A stretch of DNA of 64,000 nucleotides. It comes from Phoenix dactylifera (taxonomy: Eukaryota; Streptophyta; Magnoliopsida; Arecales; Arecaceae). The notes under the pieces were generated by a model. That model did not search any database. It worked only from the letters and a program-made list of their open reading frames with translations, and was not told where the DNA came from. The DNA is taken from the NCBI RefSeq assembly GCF_009389715.1, contig NC_052401.1, positions 5,374,071-5,438,070 on the forward strand, given 5' to 3'. Made by a program: the position numbers and the translations under genes. Shown here piece by piece: positions 47,201 through 58,847 of this stretch (positions are counted from its first letter, which is position 1; the number at the start of each line of letters is the position of its first letter).

Positions 47201-48433
47201 TTTAGGCTCTTCAATCCGCTCAAATCAACAGATCGAACCATTCTAAGTACTCTAATATATATATGTCGTCCTTCTCTCAGATTGTCCTTGCAGATTTGGG
47301 TTTGCTACCGTTGATGGCAAAAGTATCTGCAGATCATCTATAAATGGGAAGATACCTAAGCGTATTATCAATAACATAGAGGAAGTAAAATATTCTACTG
47401 AGGGCACGTCGAACCTCGTCACGCCCCGGTAAATGGAGGTCCTTTGCCCGAAGGTATCAATGGACTTCCTCGGCACTGCTTCTATTGAACCACTCTGCGC
47501 ATCAAGACTACTCCCACTACCCTTCTGCTTGTTCTCCGAGGAAGAGCTCTCCCCTCCCCCGCTTGCTGCTGCTGCCATGAGTGGCAACGCAGAGCTGGAT
47601 TGTGAGCCTGTACTCATCGACAGCGACAAGCTCTGCGAACTCGCCATCGGCCCTCCGACACCTCCCTCCAAGGTGCCACGACCGCAATTGCTAGTCCCAG
47701 CTGAGTCCATGTTGCTGTTTCCTTCTGGCTGCTGCAGTGGGGCTGGCTGGTTGCGCAGCCAAGTCTTGATCATCGAGAGCCCGATGGAGTTGCTGCTGCT
47801 GCCGGTGCCAGTGCTGTTCATTAGCCCCCCATTATTCCCACCATTGGAGGTCATTGATGCTGCTGCAGGGAGCTGGAGGGAGCAATTGGAGAACATGTAG
47901 TCGCCTGAATTGTCATAGGTCCCAGGAATCGAGCTGCACCCCGGTGGGAGCTTCTGATCGTGGTCAGAAAACGAGTTGCCACCAAGGAAGTCTTCGAGCT
48001 TTGGCTCGTCATGATCCATGTTGTTCTGATTGCTGCTCGATCCCACCAGTATGGATAGCTCTGAAGAGCTTCCTTTGAAGTCCAAACTCTTCATGCTCCA
48101 GTCTATAAATTAGAAAGAAGGAAAGGGAAAGAAATACGAGGAATAAGAATAGATGAGATAAGAATATCCAATATCCAAGATATGTGAATGAAAAGCAAGC
48201 TGACCTTGGGGATGAGAGTTAGGTCGGTTGAGGGCTTCCAGGATGCCAAAAGAGCCATCTGACCTGAGGGTTGGGATGCCGAGGGGAGGAGCCGATGCAG
48301 GGTCGGTGGAGAGACCATAGCAATCAGCGGAGACCTCGTCGCCAGAGATAAGGGTGGGGGATTGGTGAGGCTGTGAGGGTGGAAGCTCTTGGGGAGACAA
48401 GGAGAAGCCTAACCAGTTGTTCATAGAGGCCAT
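44272..48433 (-). CDS. BBM: BABY BOOM (AP2/ANT-family transcription factor), nine exons
   Basis: Exons, from the start codon on the minus strand: 48205-48433, 47415-48102, 46551-46633, 46382-46390, 46134-46222, 45755-45828, 45615-45665, 45305-45381, 44272-45164. All introns are GT-AG, phases agree, and the product is 730 residues. In order it carries: [15 protein letters not shown] (euANT2), KLEDFLGG near 111 (euANT3), [15 protein letters not shown] at 184-198 (the motif specific to the BBM clade), TFGQRTS before AP2 repeat 1 (about 299-366), a linker with [16 protein letters not shown] (about 370-385), AP2 repeat 2 (about 399-460), and a Ser/Gly/Gln-rich C-terminus ending [13 protein letters not shown]. 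It is a nuclear DNA-binding activator of embryo and meristem identity; BBM proteins can trigger somatic embryogenesis (family knowledge). Nothing is truncated or shifted. The start ATG at 48433 is preferred over the second Met three codons on and over an upstream in-frame ATG at 48457. PLT/AIL paralogues are the only alternative identity, and the 184-198 motif argues against them. Confidence 0.96.
46382..46390 (-). other. BBM: 9-nt micro-exon of BBM
   Basis: The exon TCTATTTGG lies between acceptor GCAG and donor GTAAGT. With the G carried from exon 3 and GT from exon 5 it encodes V-Y-L-G, exactly the gap between GRKGRQ and [10 protein letters not shown] in AP2 repeat 1. A 9-nt exon here is a known feature of the ANT/AIL lineage. 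Gene finders usually miss it and break the domain. Confidence 0.93.
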
Positions 48434-49310
48434 TAAAAAGATGGGTTGGGGTGGCACACAGGCTATTATAGATATTGAGAGGGCAAGAGAGGGGGAGGTG
48501 GGAGTTGTCGTTTTACGGGGAGTATTTTCTCTCTGTGCTAAGGGGAAGGAAGGGAAAAGGGGAGGGGATGTGGGGTCAGTGGCTGCAGAGGGTGAAAATT
48601 GGGGAGGGGGAGGAGAAGAGAAGGGGATGCTGCGGTGATATGTGAATCACAGAGGGGCCGGTGTGTTGGGTTTTGGAAGAGAAGAAGAAAGGTCAGAAGA
48701 ACCTGAAAGAAAGTAACAATTAATTCAAACGCAAGCAAGCACAGTGGCTTCATATATATATATATCTCTGGAAACAAATAAGACTCCCCCTCTCTCTCTC
48801 TCAATGCAAGGGTGTTGATACTTGATGGTATCCTGGTATATGACAGGCTGGCTAATAGCTAGGAAAATAAAAGGATAATAATATCTATGCAAAATATAAT
48901 GATGATAGATTATTATTTGTCAGTTTGGTAAGCCTTAGAGATGGTTAAGCTGCATGCGTGACAAGAATATTAGTATATATCTACAAATCTGCTAGTGTAT
49001 TGGTTGGGTTTTGCTAAGTTTTTTGACCAATACCTTGAACCTATGTGAACAGGAAAAGAGAGTAGTTTAACACTTTGTGGAATCGACAGAAATGAGGCTT
49101 TTGTGCCAGTTCATTCCTTTCATTTCAGAGGCAAAGCTTAAGCATCTCCTGAGTCCTGACCTTCAGAGTTTGGTTTGTCTCTATTTTTTCTAAACGCTAG
49201 GGGCACACGTGTAGAAGTTGATCACACCCATTTATTCAAGCCCAGTTGGCCATGAGTCGTATCTTGTCAGCACCTCTCTCGCTCTCTCTCTCTCTCTCTC
49301 TCTGCACTCT
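48434..49310 (-). promoter_or_regulatory. BBM upstream region with GA/CT tracts
   Basis: Upstream of the start on the minus strand are GA tracts at 48784-48801 and 49276-49303 and a TATATATATATA stretch at about 48755-48767, roughly 320 bp before the ATG, which may serve as TATA box. GA tracts of this kind are bound by plant GAGA (BBR/BPC) factors. The role here is inferred from position only. Confidence 0.35.
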
Positions 49311-52300
49311 CTGTGAAAAGCCATGAGAGCCCATCACTTCTCTTCATTTCTGTCCTTTCGTCCAAACTATTATTTTTGGAACTACCCCTTTTGTCCTAAT
49401 GATCTGACTCTCTCTCGCTCTCCCCCCGCGCTCCATAGCCTCCATTCGGGCTCTCCCACTGCCATTTTCCCTTACCAATGACAGATTTTCCGCTGAGGAG
49501 AGAAACTATCACCCCTCGAAAACAAGAAATATCTATATCAGAAAAAATAACAAAAAGCATATAAGTGAAAGAGATGGGTTCGCCACCTGCACCCTATATG
49601 AGGACACGAACCCTTGTCTTCCGGACCTTGATCTCATTTCATTCTCAAACCCTTAACAAAACGAATTTGGAGGCTCGACCCCACTTCAGGAATTTCACTT
49701 GCTCACCCCTCTTCCTTCTTTATCACAGTACGGCAAAGACTAAACAACTTTTTTTTCCCCTCACTGAGAAACAGAAGAGAGAGAAGGGGAGGGGGAGGGG
49801 ACTAGGATAGGAGTAGTTTTTATCTCGGTGGGTGCACAGCTTGCTGAAAGTTTGACCGTCAAGAAGGAATCAAAGATGGTAAAACACATGGCTTTCCTCT
49901 CTCTCTGATCTCTCTCCTATATTATTATACAAAGCCTGCTCCACTGTAAAAATAAATGCCTCTCGGTAATCTAATCACAATCATACCCCAACCAAGTGAG
50001 AGAGAGAGAGAGAGAGAGAGAGAACGAGGGAGGAGAGACGAGAGTAATTACTGATAAGGATCCAAAAGGCCAAACGAAACAATGGACCAGTTCTAGGCTT
50101 TGGCAGGGCTGTTCTGATCTCTGCGCTCCTACACTGAACTTTTGTACGGGAGCAGGGCACACGCGCGCACTGTTCCCACGTGGGCACATGCCATGGTGCT
50201 TTCCCTGCGTCCTTGTGTGCCTTCGCGTGGACCAACCCGGCCCCTACTACTTCCCAGTTCCATATACGGAACCACCCTCAAGGTTGGTGCAAATTAAGCA
50301 TGGATCCATGCATCCATCCATTCCCCACCCCATTTTTGTCCACATCGCACGTGTATAGCACAGTATAATCCTTGGATGAGATGTGCATGCGCCACACATA
50401 CGTGCATCTACTTTCACGTACGTGCATGCACCGGCCATGCATGCATGCACGCTGAGCCACGTTTAGCTACGTGCTACCTCATGGATATCTCATCTAGATA
50501 TTTTACATACATGGCAGTACAAGAAACTAATGCAAAGAAAGAAAGGGTTACATGCTGTGGAGCACCGTCATCCTTCTCCTTCTCCCTGCCGTTTAAGAGG
50601 CATTGGAAATTAGAAAAAGGAGAGAAAGGGGGGCCGGTGTTCATGGAGCGGGCGCAGCCATTGGTGGCGGGGGGAGGTTGGGGGTGGGAGGCCACCGACA
50701 CGTGCCGGTTGGTCGGGCCCACCCAATCCTCATTAAAAAATACCAGCCCCTGCCATGAGTGGCCAACCGTTGGCGCCTGGGAGATAACAACGTCCCTTCC
50801 AGGGAGAGTAAAAAGCAAGCGACTCTTAATAAAAAAACACAAATATAAATTATATAAAGCCTAGACTCCACAAAAAGAATTAAAAAAAAAAGATAAACCG
50901 ACACAACTAAGATATCTCATCTTTTACACCAATAATATAATCCAGGCTCTTAAGTTTTAATATATAATTAATATATATATATATACACATACGTACGTAC
51001 GTGTATATATATATATATATCTAGTGTTAATTTTTACACTCTGTATAGAGTTCGACAAGTTACTATGAGAGGGGTTAGTGGTAAACAGTGATAATATATA
51101 AAATAGGGGACGGTAAGTGAGGTCTTGGCACGGGGTTCGAGAAGGAAGACGGGGGGTGGGAGGGGGCTATTCAAACCCCTAGGAACTGGCTCGGCCTAGG
51201 AGAAATCGGCGGAGCACCCGTGCCTCCTCCGTATGAATACGTGAATATAGCCATGCACAAATGCCAAGAGTAGAGAGAGAGAGAGGAAGCATAAAGACTC
51301 AAAGGAAGAAGATGAGTCGGCTTTAGAGTGGAGGGAAGAGGCAAAAAGATGGTAACTCATCCAACATCCATCGCTTTCCTTAGCCCGGGTTTTATGAACT
51401 AGCTACGCTTAGCCAACTAGGGTGCGAAGACCTCATTTTAGGTTGCAACCTTTGTTGTTGGCGCGAACTCGGTTATCATGAACTTGGCTTTAGAGTCCAT
51501 TCTCATTCTTTTGCTTGGTTTGTTTGAGAGAGAGAGAGAGAGGGAGAGGGAGAGGGAGAGGGAGAGAGAGATTTGGGGGGTGGGGGTGGATTAGTTTAAT
51601 GCAGGCCTGTCTGGGTTTGTCTCACATAGACCCGTCCCATTTTCCAAATCGAATCCTGCTAAACCCTAGGAATGCTCATTACAAGTAGTTTATTCCATTA
51701 CTTCCAAAAGGCTCAATAGACAATTATAATAAAGAAATTGGTGCTAACAGGGGGATTGGGATGCAGGCCTTTTGACCTGGAAGACTTCCCATGTTAAGAA
51801 CGGGAAGCGGGGGGGGTGAGGAAAGAAAGAAAGGTGCAAGGGGCATGAACCCTAATTCTAGAAATCGCCAAGTCATAATGGGTGTGCATTCCTCGAACCC
51901 ATGGGCCTATGTTGATCCGCCTGCATACCGGCATGTGAGCTTGTGAGTGGAAATGAGGGCGAGCACACGTGTGCATGGAAGCACATCATTCCTTGCAGTC
52001 CTCTTTGCTGTATTTTAATTGCCGATGGATTGAATCAATCCAAAACACATGCTTCTTTCTCTCCCTTTCTTTCTTGCAATTATAATCTCCCACATGCTCT
52101 CACAGCCTTTTCTTTGGCCAGGGAGAATGCTAAATATTGACCAATGGTATATAATTAAACAGTTATTTCCACTTAGGTTGCAAGTAACGTCAAGGAACCT
52201 AAAACCAAATGGAATTAATTTTTCAAGTTGATCAGAAGAATACTGACAACGTACTACTACGATAGCTGCAAGGTTGCGTAGGTGAAGGAATACACATGCA

Positions 52301-52800
52301 CAATGTACCACACCACTCTCAAAGTTTTATGGCTCTAACTTCATTGATGGAGGAGCATAAGAGCAGTATGATATCATAACAATACCCAACGCATAAAGGT
52401 TCTGTTGGTCGACATGCATGAGCCTCCTTAGACCCTAATTAGTATCTCTTAAGAAGATGCTAAATGGGTCGTATATATTGACACATAAGCTATGCACAAG
52501 GATCTGGTTTTCTTTTTATGCTCGGTATTTGTTATTCGTTGCACGGTTGCTGGAAAAATATATATGTTGAATGTTTGTAGTTTAATTGTTAAGGATAGTT
52601 AATTAGGTGTGGAAAAAGTGTGATCAGTTATTATAAATATATATGTGAAGTAGGTTTGGGTAGTTGTGTTGGTGGTTGGAGTCCATGTGTCTTTATATTT
52701 TACATCTTTTTCATCATCTAAATGTTATGTTTGTTGTGAATATTTTTACCATATTTTCTTTGGAGATGTGTAAGAGCTTTTGAAACCCTCAAAGTGGATT
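49311..52800. other. Intergenic, no gene recognised
   Basis: It contains (GA)n at 49999-50024, (TA)/(CGTA) tracts at 50967-51020 and GA/GGGA tracts at 51529-51570. The frames around 50.0-50.9 kb overlap on both strands and have no conserved motif. Confidence 0.45.
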
Positions 52801-52819
52801 TATCTCCTGGAGTAGACTA

Positions 52820-53115
52820 AGTTGGTTATTGTATCACAATCCAATGCTAAGGCTTAGTACCATGCTATAGCAGATGTTGTAGCTGAGGTCGTCTAGTTGT
52901 GATGCGTGCTAGATATGGGTATCTCTACCACTACATTGGCACTTCTTTAGGTTATAATCAAAGTGCCATCCAGATTGTTGATATCGAACTTTTACATGAG
53001 CAAACAAACATAGTATTGTTTGTCTCAACCTCATTTGCCATTTTCATGAGGCTTCACATACAACTGCAATATCTTGTGTTCTCATTCACAAACTCTCAAT
53101 GCTATCTATAATCAA
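52820..53115 (+). pseudogene. Ty1/copia RNase H relic
   Basis: Across frames, the + strand reads SQSNAKA.YHAIADVVAEVV.L, then LDMGISTTT, NQSAIQI, and a decayed tail. This follows the copia pattern SxSSAEAEYRAMA..AEIVWLRxLL..MG...CDNQSAIxI. Several stops and at least one frameshift show decay. The CACTA element at 53126 begins about 10 bp after the last recognisable part. No LTR could be assigned. Confidence 0.7.
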
Positions 53116-53125
53116 CCAAGATTTA

Positions 53126-55029
53126 CACTACAAAAAAACTTATATTTACCGATGCTTTTTAGAGCATTTTCTGACGCTTATAAGCATCGGTAATTTCCAT
53201 GCAGACGCTCTAATAAGTGTCGCAAAATCGTTGGTAGGTGTAAGGTGGAAATATTTTTTGCCGACGCTTATTGAAAGTGCTAGCAAAATGCGAACCTTTA
53301 CCAACAGTTATAAGCGTCGGTATACTTCGGTTTCCACCGACGTTAATAAGCATCGGCAAAACTTCTATTTTCACCAATGCTTAGTAGCGTCGGCAAAGCT
53401 TGAGCTCACGCTAACGTTTACAAGCGTCGACAATGCTGGAGTTTCCATCGATGCTTATTAGCGTCAGCAAAGCTTGGGCTCACGCCGATGTTTACAAGTG
53501 TCGGCAATGCTTGGGTTTCCGTCGATATTTATAAGCGCCGGCAATGGCCCAAGACTAGTCAACGGCTTGGGTATTGCTGACACTTATTTGCGTCGGCAAT
53601 ACTGATACTAACAACGCTTTAAAGCGTTGTTAGAATTATTTTTATAAAAAAATAAAATTCAAAAAGCTTGTAAATCCTGTACACATTATTTACCAAACAT
53701 AGACATAATAAACATCCCATTGATAACAACAATCACATGTCGCAAACAAACATATCATTCAAAACATTTATATTATCATATATGATGACATTTACATTGT
53801 CATTTTGCATTTACAATGTGCTTCAAAAACATAAAACACAAACATATCGAACTTCTAAATAAACTATATACGAGGTAACATATATAGCTCAAGTCTCAAC
53901 AACATCTTGCTAACAAATTATGTTTATTTTGAATTCTTAACAAAATAAGACTGTCTCTAGTTACTTCAGTAAAAGGATGGTGCTCAGGATAAGGAAGTTG
54001 TCAAGGTTGAATAGTAGTCAAGGGAGCTGCCATTCGTGAGATTGGGAAGGTTGAATAGTTACAACCTTCCCATATGGGCTCAAGGCAAGGAGAAGAATAA
54101 TCCTAAATCTGTGAGATTGGGAATATGTTACCATCACCTAATCTTAAACATATTTTAATTAATAGCTAAGTGAATATAATTTCTCCATAGACTGAAAATG
54201 GGCTGAAACCTAAAACTAGGGCATAAAAACGAAACAACTAAAGAAAGCATCAGTGGCAACAAATCAGTAGTTCTAGAGAAGAACCGAAAAGATGCAACAT
54301 CTGAAAATATATGTAGGTACAATCCAGAATTTAAAGATCGAAGCAAGAGAAGAAGATCCTAAACCTGGCCTTATCCTTGTCCTTGCCGGCTCCCAAAAAA
54401 GAAGCAACCGAACAAGATCTTCGGGCGGAGGCAAAGCTCGATCGAGGCTTGAGGGGAGGTCGATCGGCGCTAGAGAGGAAGGAGGAGGAGGGAGGAGGAA
54501 GGTCGATCGGTGTCGGAGAAGAGGCCGAGCTTGCGCCGAAGAGGAGGGAGCAGGAGATCGATCGGGCTAGGGCTCCAGAGAGGAGATCGATCGGGTCGGT
54601 AGCTGGGCACCGGAGAGAAGGAAAAGGGGGCTAGGGCTTGGAAAATGAGGGCTACAGGACGATCAAGCATTGGTTAAGTTGGGAGTTGGCCTTTGTCGAT
54701 GCTTATAAGCGTCATCTTAGCTCCCAACCTCTGACGACGCTTATAAGCATCGTCTTAGGGGTTGCCTTATGATGCTTCTAAGCATCGTCCTTGGCTCGGC
54801 TCGGTTTGGACTCCGATGATACTTTTAAGCGTCGTCTAATCCCTTTCCTCCTGTTGCATTTGGCCTCCGATGACGTTAATAAGCGTCGTGCTTAAAAGCG
54901 TCGTCGTAGTTTTATATCGGCCGATGCTACTAAGAAGTGTCGGCAAATTTTAGTGTAGAGCCAAAATTACCGACGCTTCTTAGTAGCATTGGCATGTAAA
55001 TATCGCTAGAGCCTTCTTCTATTGTAGTG
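53126..55029 (-). mobile_element. Short non-autonomous CACTA element
   Basis: The left end is CACTACAAAAAAAC at 53126 and the right end is TTGTAGTG at 55029. The first 500 bp and last 330 bp are arrays of CGACGCTTATAAGCGTCGG-like units. The leader seen in the 36.6-kb CACTA occurs here in reverse complement at about 54329-54395, so the element's 5' end is on the right. No transposase motif is present; the Arg/Glu/Gly-rich frames at 54.3-54.7 kb lie in the leader region and are not genes. The flanking triplets (TTA left, CAG right) do not match. A second terminus-like TTTTAGTG at 54955 also occurs, so the right border may have been rearranged. Confidence 0.8.
54921..54992. repeat. 23-bp inverted repeat inside the CACTA right end
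   Basis: The arms 54921-54943 and 54970-54992 are inverted copies with a few mismatches (CCGATGCTACTAAGAAG on one strand, CCAATGCTACTAAGAAG on the other). The 26-bp loop contains TAGTGTAG. It can form a strong hairpin or reflect two termini fused head to head. Confidence 0.85.
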
Positions 55030-58000
55030 CAGTTGCATGTATAGGTATTAGCTGTATAAAACTTGTACTAGACATCAATGCATGCAAAACCCTTGACTGA
55101 GTAGGATGAAGAGGAGGCCATACTCGCAGGAGGATCTCATAACTACCGGGGACCTGGTAAGTCACTTCAAATAGGTCCAGATAGGGTTCTGAAGCAAGAT
55201 CGACCACATTTAGAGTCAAGTCACACAACAAAGATTTTCATGGGCATAATTACATATACAATGCCTATTTTTGATTTTTTTTTTTTTTTAACTGGGAAAC
55301 ATTTTGAGTTCTCTAGCATGGCAACCATCTAATAACTCATAAAGATTCATGACATAACAATAAAATAAAGTTGATATAAAGGTTTAGATGCCACCTCCAG
55401 ACAATTAGCAATTTTTTTTTGTACAAAAATTCAGCCTCTTGCCCTATGTTCCACCTTCCTACAAAAACTCATGTTAGTATATTATTCTTTAGTTCCGAAA
55501 GATATTTAAGTTAATGGGATTTAGGGAAGTCATTCTTTCTCTACTTGGGTCAATTGAAAGTTGAGAGCTAGGACAAAGGGCACCAAAAGCAAAGCCTCTA
55601 TGCATGTGGAGTGGGTGGAATTGAATTCAGGGTTGGAGATGCACCACCTTGAAGTATGCACTGCAATGTAACTATGCATATAAAAGTTGTTGGAGAGATT
55701 ATCAGGAATAGATGGTCTTGAAAATTTTGGAGCAAGAAAAAAAAAAAAGAAAAACAAGAAAACATGGAGTGAGAGTCAATTGAAAGAGCATGTTGGAATT
55801 TTAGAACTTCTAGTACTCTATCCGCTATTCAAAGAATAGAAAGATTGAAGTGGCGTCGAATTTGGAGGTGGTGTCAAACCCCCCAAGTTTCCATTATAAT
55901 AGTAGCTAGAGATAGATATACATGCTCCTTTGTAATATATAGGCAAGTTCATGCCGGACTTAATCCTCAACATCAATATATCTTTCATTCATGGATTGAG
56001 AACATGCTGTATAGAAGTTAATTCTTTGATTTTTCTATCAACCTGATTCTGGTTGATCGGGTAGAGAGCAAAATTTCTCAAGTGTAATTGCTGGTGAAAT
56101 TAGGAGAGGGTGGGGTTCCATCATCAACCCAAAGATCTACTAAACCAAATCCCAACCTTTTATAAGAACCCAATTATTGTAGGCACCCACTTTCGAAGAG
56201 AAGCTACAACTATGTTAAATAAAGTCCAGAGAACCGGATTGCAAGTTTATCTCCATATGTAGCCATATAAAATTCCTACAACTCAGGTATGTTGCAGGTA
56301 TTGACTTAGTTTAATAAATACAGTAGCATGATTTTAAAAACCTGCACATCCCACTCAAGTTAAGATACTCATATAAGCCTACAATTAACATACAAACCTA
56401 AACTTTTTGACCAAAATCAAAATTGACAAAATAACAAACATAAGCTTAATACTAATTAAGTTTGCAGTTCCAAAATTCTTTTGAGTACTGAACAGCCGAC
56501 ATTAAAATCACATTTTGATTACTTTAAAACCTTAACCAAGTTGGAGGATTATTATGGTGTTCATGCACCAATCTAGTCTCCGCAGCGGTCGGTTTGTCGG
56601 CCGTGGCCAAGTTGGTCTCCTACTTGACATTTTTCTTTTGGTGTTAACAGTAAGGATGCATGTGGTAGTCATAATGTTAGCAGAGTATACAACAAAGAAT
56701 TTTAGGCGAAGGAAGGTCCGGTTTCAAACTGAGAGTTTTATCTCTGCAAAGATGATACCCTCAGGCTCTCTGGGTTCTTTCTTTTTTATTATTGTTAAGG
56801 GGCTGTTTCTGGTTTGAATGCTCCCAAGTTTGACCAGGCTATGGCGTGAAGCGAGGGGTCACATGATGTAGTTTCTTTCACCTTTTCCAAATGGTGAGAA
56901 GGACAAAAGTTGTGGCTCGTCAGTGTTGAGAATAAAGCTGAGATTCTGAGCTGGGGCTTTGCATGCAAGATTTGGCTATAAAAAAAAGACCCCTTTCTGC
57001 CTTGTCTCAAGAAAAAGGAATCAATTCTTAAGTTAGTTCCACATTCTACATGAACCTCACTAAAGTAATCTCCCAAGAGCGAATCTAAATTATTCTACAT
57101 GTTGCCTTGGTCTAACCTGCAACTTCTGTAACCAAAAGTGTTAGCTTGAGTGCATATAGGAGAAATAAAAGTAGGGGAATAATCAAGTTAGGTCAGACCA
57201 GATACGGATGATGTCGGATATGATAAGTCAAAAATTTATCAACCCAATTCCGGTCTTTTAATTAACTGGACAAAAATGCAAACTTAAATCTGATTATTTT
57301 ATAAATAAATAATCTAATTCGGTCTAGAGAAGGTTGAGCCAAGTTAAACGAATTGCGAAAAGGTAATTGCACCGATATAATTATTTAAAACTTCTTATAT
57401 TGAGTATTTGTCTCTTCTTAGGTAAGTAGAAGACAACATGATCTGATGCTGTCTCAACACCAAAGCAAGTTGAGTGGATCACCAACCAAAGGCCCTAAAT
57501 GACTAGGAGACTACACCCAACTGCATTCCTTGAGCCATGTCCCAATGCACCATATCACATCAACCACATGATAAAGGTGACGCACCACTTCATGGAGCAT
57601 GGGTCAAACGATCACCCTCATATACGAGTTGTAGGCATCCATTGCTGTGACACAAACTCCTCTCTAGATCTATAGTCTTATGATATTTCTGAAAATAAAT
57701 CATTTTATCTTGGCTGTATTCGTACACGTTATATATGATACTTCCGTTTTTAGCAAAAAAAAAAAATATATTTTGCTTAGGTTTTGAACGCATCGACAGA
57801 AAGAAACAATAGAGCGCAGCAAAAGTGCATTTTGCAAATTATTCAAATAAAAAATATATTTTTAATAAAACTTATACTATACAAGCATTAATATGAACTT
57901 AATTAAGCATGTTTAAGCTATGAAAACAGGAGATGCCCAGTGCAAGAAACATTTTTTTTTTTTCAAAGAAAAGCTAGCTGCAAGGGCACATCCATACAAC

Positions 58001-58847
58001 AATTTTTTAAAGCCATACTCACCACCATAGTGAAAACATAAAAGGTTGATGATAATAATACAAGTAGCCATTTTTTCCCTATTTAATGAAGTACCAAAAA
58101 GTTATGACTTCAGATAGATCATTGGTGTCTCAGTAGGACAGAGACCAAATGGAAACTAATAATAAGTCAGAGATGTGGAAAGCCTCCTGTTCAGATAAAG
58201 TCTAGCAACTGCTGATTTCCATTTAGTAGTACCTTGTTCATAAATATCACTTAAATTTTCTGCAGCAAAGAGTACATTGAGATCCTCACTGCAATTGGTA
58301 GTCTAGTATATATCCAAGCATTAAAACCTCTGTCTTGTTGGTTCAGTGGAGCCAATGTAAAGGCTTTCATTGCATAACTAGTTTGAAACTTCTCCCTGCT
58401 CCGGCCTCAAGGACTGATCCTATCCAAGGCAGTGCTGCCCAGAAGGCTAGCAAAAGAGGGAGTTTTTAAAAAGCATTGAAATAGATTGGATAGTCATTTG
58501 TCCTAGGAATGTTTTAGAAAAGTCAAGCCTTAACATACTTATGAGTAGAAAATCTAAAGCCTAGATTAGAAATTCAAACTTCTTAATTAGTATAGTTTGG
58601 GTTCAGACCAATTCTCAAGAAACATGGCTTGTAGACTGTCCATTTTACCATGATAACAATAAACTTGGAAAATTACAATGGAAAAGCTTGCTGAAATGTC
58701 ATAATATTACAATGTTGATCATTGTGAGACTCACAGCCGCGGTCGCACAAGTTTAGGAAATAATTTATTTGCTAAAATTAACTTGAATAGATATTATTTG
58801 AACTAATATAGAAGAGCCTAGTGTACATAAAATACAAAGGGAGGCCC
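55030..58847. other. Intergenic, no gene recognised
   Basis: AT-rich sequence with short poly-T tracts (for example 55267-55288). Frames at 56554-56817 and 56795-57076 overlap on opposite strands and show no motif. The HINT3-like 3' UTR should begin just below 58848. Confidence 0.45.

Noticed and set aside
54292..54670. Arg/Gly/Glu-rich frames in the short CACTA element
   Set aside because: They lie in the GA-rich leader shared with the other CACTA copy, where no protein is conserved.
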